IMG/VR virus record: IMGVR_UViG_3300025671_000171
Location: 1 to 39,415 of that record
DNA length: 39,415 nucleotides
Reading direction: 5' to 3' (one strand)
From: a virus
This document shows positions 38,351 to 39,415 of this stretch, piece after piece. The position numbers and the translations under genes were made by a program. The notes beneath the pieces were generated by a model. It did no database searches, had not been told where the DNA came from, and worked only from the letters and a program-made list of their open reading frames with translations. Position 1 is the stretch's first letter. The number at the start of each line of letters is the position of its first letter.

Positions 38351-39334
38351 ATGACAAACCTATTCAATGAGTTCATTAAAGGCCAACAAGCAGCGCAGAA
38401 TTTTCAACTCAATAAAATGAGACTTGCTCAGGCTAATGCACTATTCCCAGCTGAACAGCAGATAAAACAACTAGAGATAGAGAGATTGCAGCAAGCATTG
38501 GCTACTGGAAAACAAGCAGAATTTCAGCAGGCACAGCAGAAAGAGCTAGCGGGCTACACGTTCAACCCTGCAACTGGTCAATACTCTATTAATCCAGCTC
38601 TGAAACAACAAATAGAAGCAACAAAGGCTCTCGCAGCTAAACCAGAATTAAAGGTAAGTGATATATCCTCTATTAACAAGGATCTGACAGCGTTAACTAA
38701 GGATGCCAGAGGTATTAAAGCGGCTGCTGATAGCTTGATAAGCCTTAAAGAGAGTTCAAGCCCAGCTTCAAAACTTGCAGCTGTGTTTAAGTTTATGAAA
38801 GCGTTAGATCCAACCTCTGTAGTAAGAGAAACAGAACAAGGTCAGGTTTATGAGTCTCAAGGCATACCAGAACTATTATTAGGCAAGCTAAATAATATAA
38901 CCGGAGAAGGCAAGCTTACTGGTCAGGCGTTCCAAGACCTCGTAGATACCTCAAAAATAATGGCTAACTCAGCCCTAGAGACCTCTAGAGAAGAGGCTAT
39001 AAGCTTTTTAGATGTATTCTCAGAGCTTCCAGATGACAGACGAGCAGCTTTTGAAAAGAGGGTTCCAACACTGTTCGACGTTTCCAATATTAAACCGATT
39101 AAACCAGATCAACCTGCAATGGTAAATATTGGGAGTGGGCGCAATAAGCGAATAGTGCCTGCGGATGCTATTCCGGTTACAGAGCTTACTAATGAGCAGC
39201 TAATGCAAGAATACGAACGATTGCGAGGGAGTGGGCGCAATAAGCGAATAGTGCCTGCGGATGCTATTCCGGTTACAGAGCTTACTAATGAGCAGCTAAT
39301 GCAAGAATACGAACGATTGCGAGGTGGTCAATAA
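38351..39334 (+). CDS. DNA ejection protein, gp20-like (327 aa as drawn)
   Basis: GGGGGG precedes the ATG. The N-terminus is long, Gln-rich and helical (MTNLFNEFIKGQQAAQNF, AEQQIKQLEIERLQQALA). The middle is helical and charged. The C-terminus carries a 32-residue tandem duplication (GSGRNKRIVPADAIPVTELT ...) at about 260-325. If the duplication is an artefact the true protein is 295 aa. It sits between the gp7-like and the large ejection gene; the three probably form one ejection set. Confidence 0.65.
   Translation: MTNLFNEFIKGQQAAQNFQLNKMRLAQANALFPAEQQIKQLEIERLQQALATGKQAEFQQAQQKELAGYTFNPATGQYSINPALKQQIEATKALAAKPELKVSDISSINKDLTALTKDARGIKAAADSLISLKESSSPASKLAAVFKFMKALDPTSVVRETEQGQVYESQGIPELLLGKLNNITGEGKLTGQAFQDLVDTSKIMANSALETSREEAISFLDVFSELPDDRRAAFEKRVPTLFDVSNIKPIKPDQPAMVNIGSGRNKRIVPADAIPVTELTNEQLMQEYERLRGSGRNKRIVPADAIPVTELTNEQLMQEYERLRGGQ
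39131..39324 (+). repeat. 96-bp tandem duplication at the contig edge
   Basis: The unit at 39131-39226 recurs at once at 39227-39322, identical over 98 bases with no differences. It adds exactly 32 codons, so the frame is kept. Perfect identity beside the assembly join suggests a very recent event or an assembly error. Confidence 0.9.
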
Positions 39335-39415
39335 TGGCAACTCTACAAGAAATAGAGGCTGAGTTATCGAGGCGTGGTCTATCAAGACAACAGCAAATAG
39401 AGGCTGAATTGTCGA
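39294..39415. repeat. Terminal redundancy, right copy (matches 1-122)
   Basis: See the left copy. It includes the end of the gp20-like gene (stop 39332-39334) and the first 82 bases of the large ejection gene. Confidence 0.9.
39334..39415 (+). CDS. 5' end of the large ejection protein gene (complete at 41-1924)
   Basis: The first 27 codons and one extra base are a second drawing of 41-122. They encode the N-terminal near-repeat IEAELSRRGL/IEAELSKRGL of that protein. Not an additional gene. Confidence 0.9.
   Translation, partial: MATLQEIEAELSRRGLSRQQQIEAELS

Noticed and set aside
1-39415. Lysogeny module (integrase, attP, CI-type repressor)
   Set aside because: No tyrosine or serine recombinase signature was seen in any frame, and the only repressor-like protein is Cro-sized.

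Overview
The window is essentially one complete genome of a short-tailed, P22-like double-stranded DNA phage, drawn as an opened circle. The first 122 bases (1-122) recur as the last 122 (39294-39415) with one mismatch, so the map closes at about 39.3 kb and the ends cut through the ejection-protein genes. The P22-like portal, large terminase, DUF5309-type capsid protein, gp10-like stabilisation protein and a row of ejection proteins argue for a podovirus. NinB-like, NinG-like and Q-like proteins, strong AAGGAG ribosome sites and sigma70-like promoters suggest a Gram-negative, probably gammaproteobacterial, host. I see no integrase and no full-length CI-type repressor, so lysogeny is not supported.

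Layout. 41-5080 (+): last ejection protein, tailspike, and a lysis set (two small membrane proteins, M23 endopeptidase, 3TM holin). 5077-9276 (-): leftward early operon with a MazG-like pyrophosphohydrolase, many tiny membrane proteins, an SSB-tailed small protein, a YqaJ/lambda-exonuclease-type nuclease and a partner protein. 9277-9434: divergent control region with a good leftward promoter. 9435-17758 (+): rightward early/middle operon with a Cro-sized HTH protein, replication initiator/loader, DnaB helicase, YopX-like protein, a 194-residue protein flanked on both sides by pentanucleotide arrays, NinB-like, HTH, NinG-like HNH, a CsrA-like RNA-binding protein and a Q-like antiterminator. 17755-18118: probable late promoter and structured leader. 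18119-39334 (+): late genes, in order tail/appendage proteins, sulfotransferase, small and large terminase, portal, scaffold, capsid, a sugar-modification cassette (three glycosyltransferases and a methyltransferase), adaptor, stabilisation protein, tail and decoration proteins, GNAT, ejection proteins.

Two things stand out. (1) Two arrays of the strictly 5-base unit GCANN (25 and 24 units, GCA fixed, last two bases free) bracket one gene of unknown function (14570-15154), whose C-terminus carries a glycine/arginine loop (GFGDFRPTFGR) that loosely resembles the glycine-rich loop of RAMP-type RNA-binding proteins. (2) The major capsid gene is split by a 920-base group I intron. Its HNH endonuclease frame runs uninterrupted through the ribozyme core; splicing restores a 334-residue capsid protein.

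Also notable are a phage CsrA homologue with an internal insertion, a diverged tandem gene copy that has lost its start, slippage-prone tracts in the replication initiator, and a 96-base tandem duplication beside the assembly join that may be an artefact. Assignments rest on reading motifs by eye; no database search was possible.
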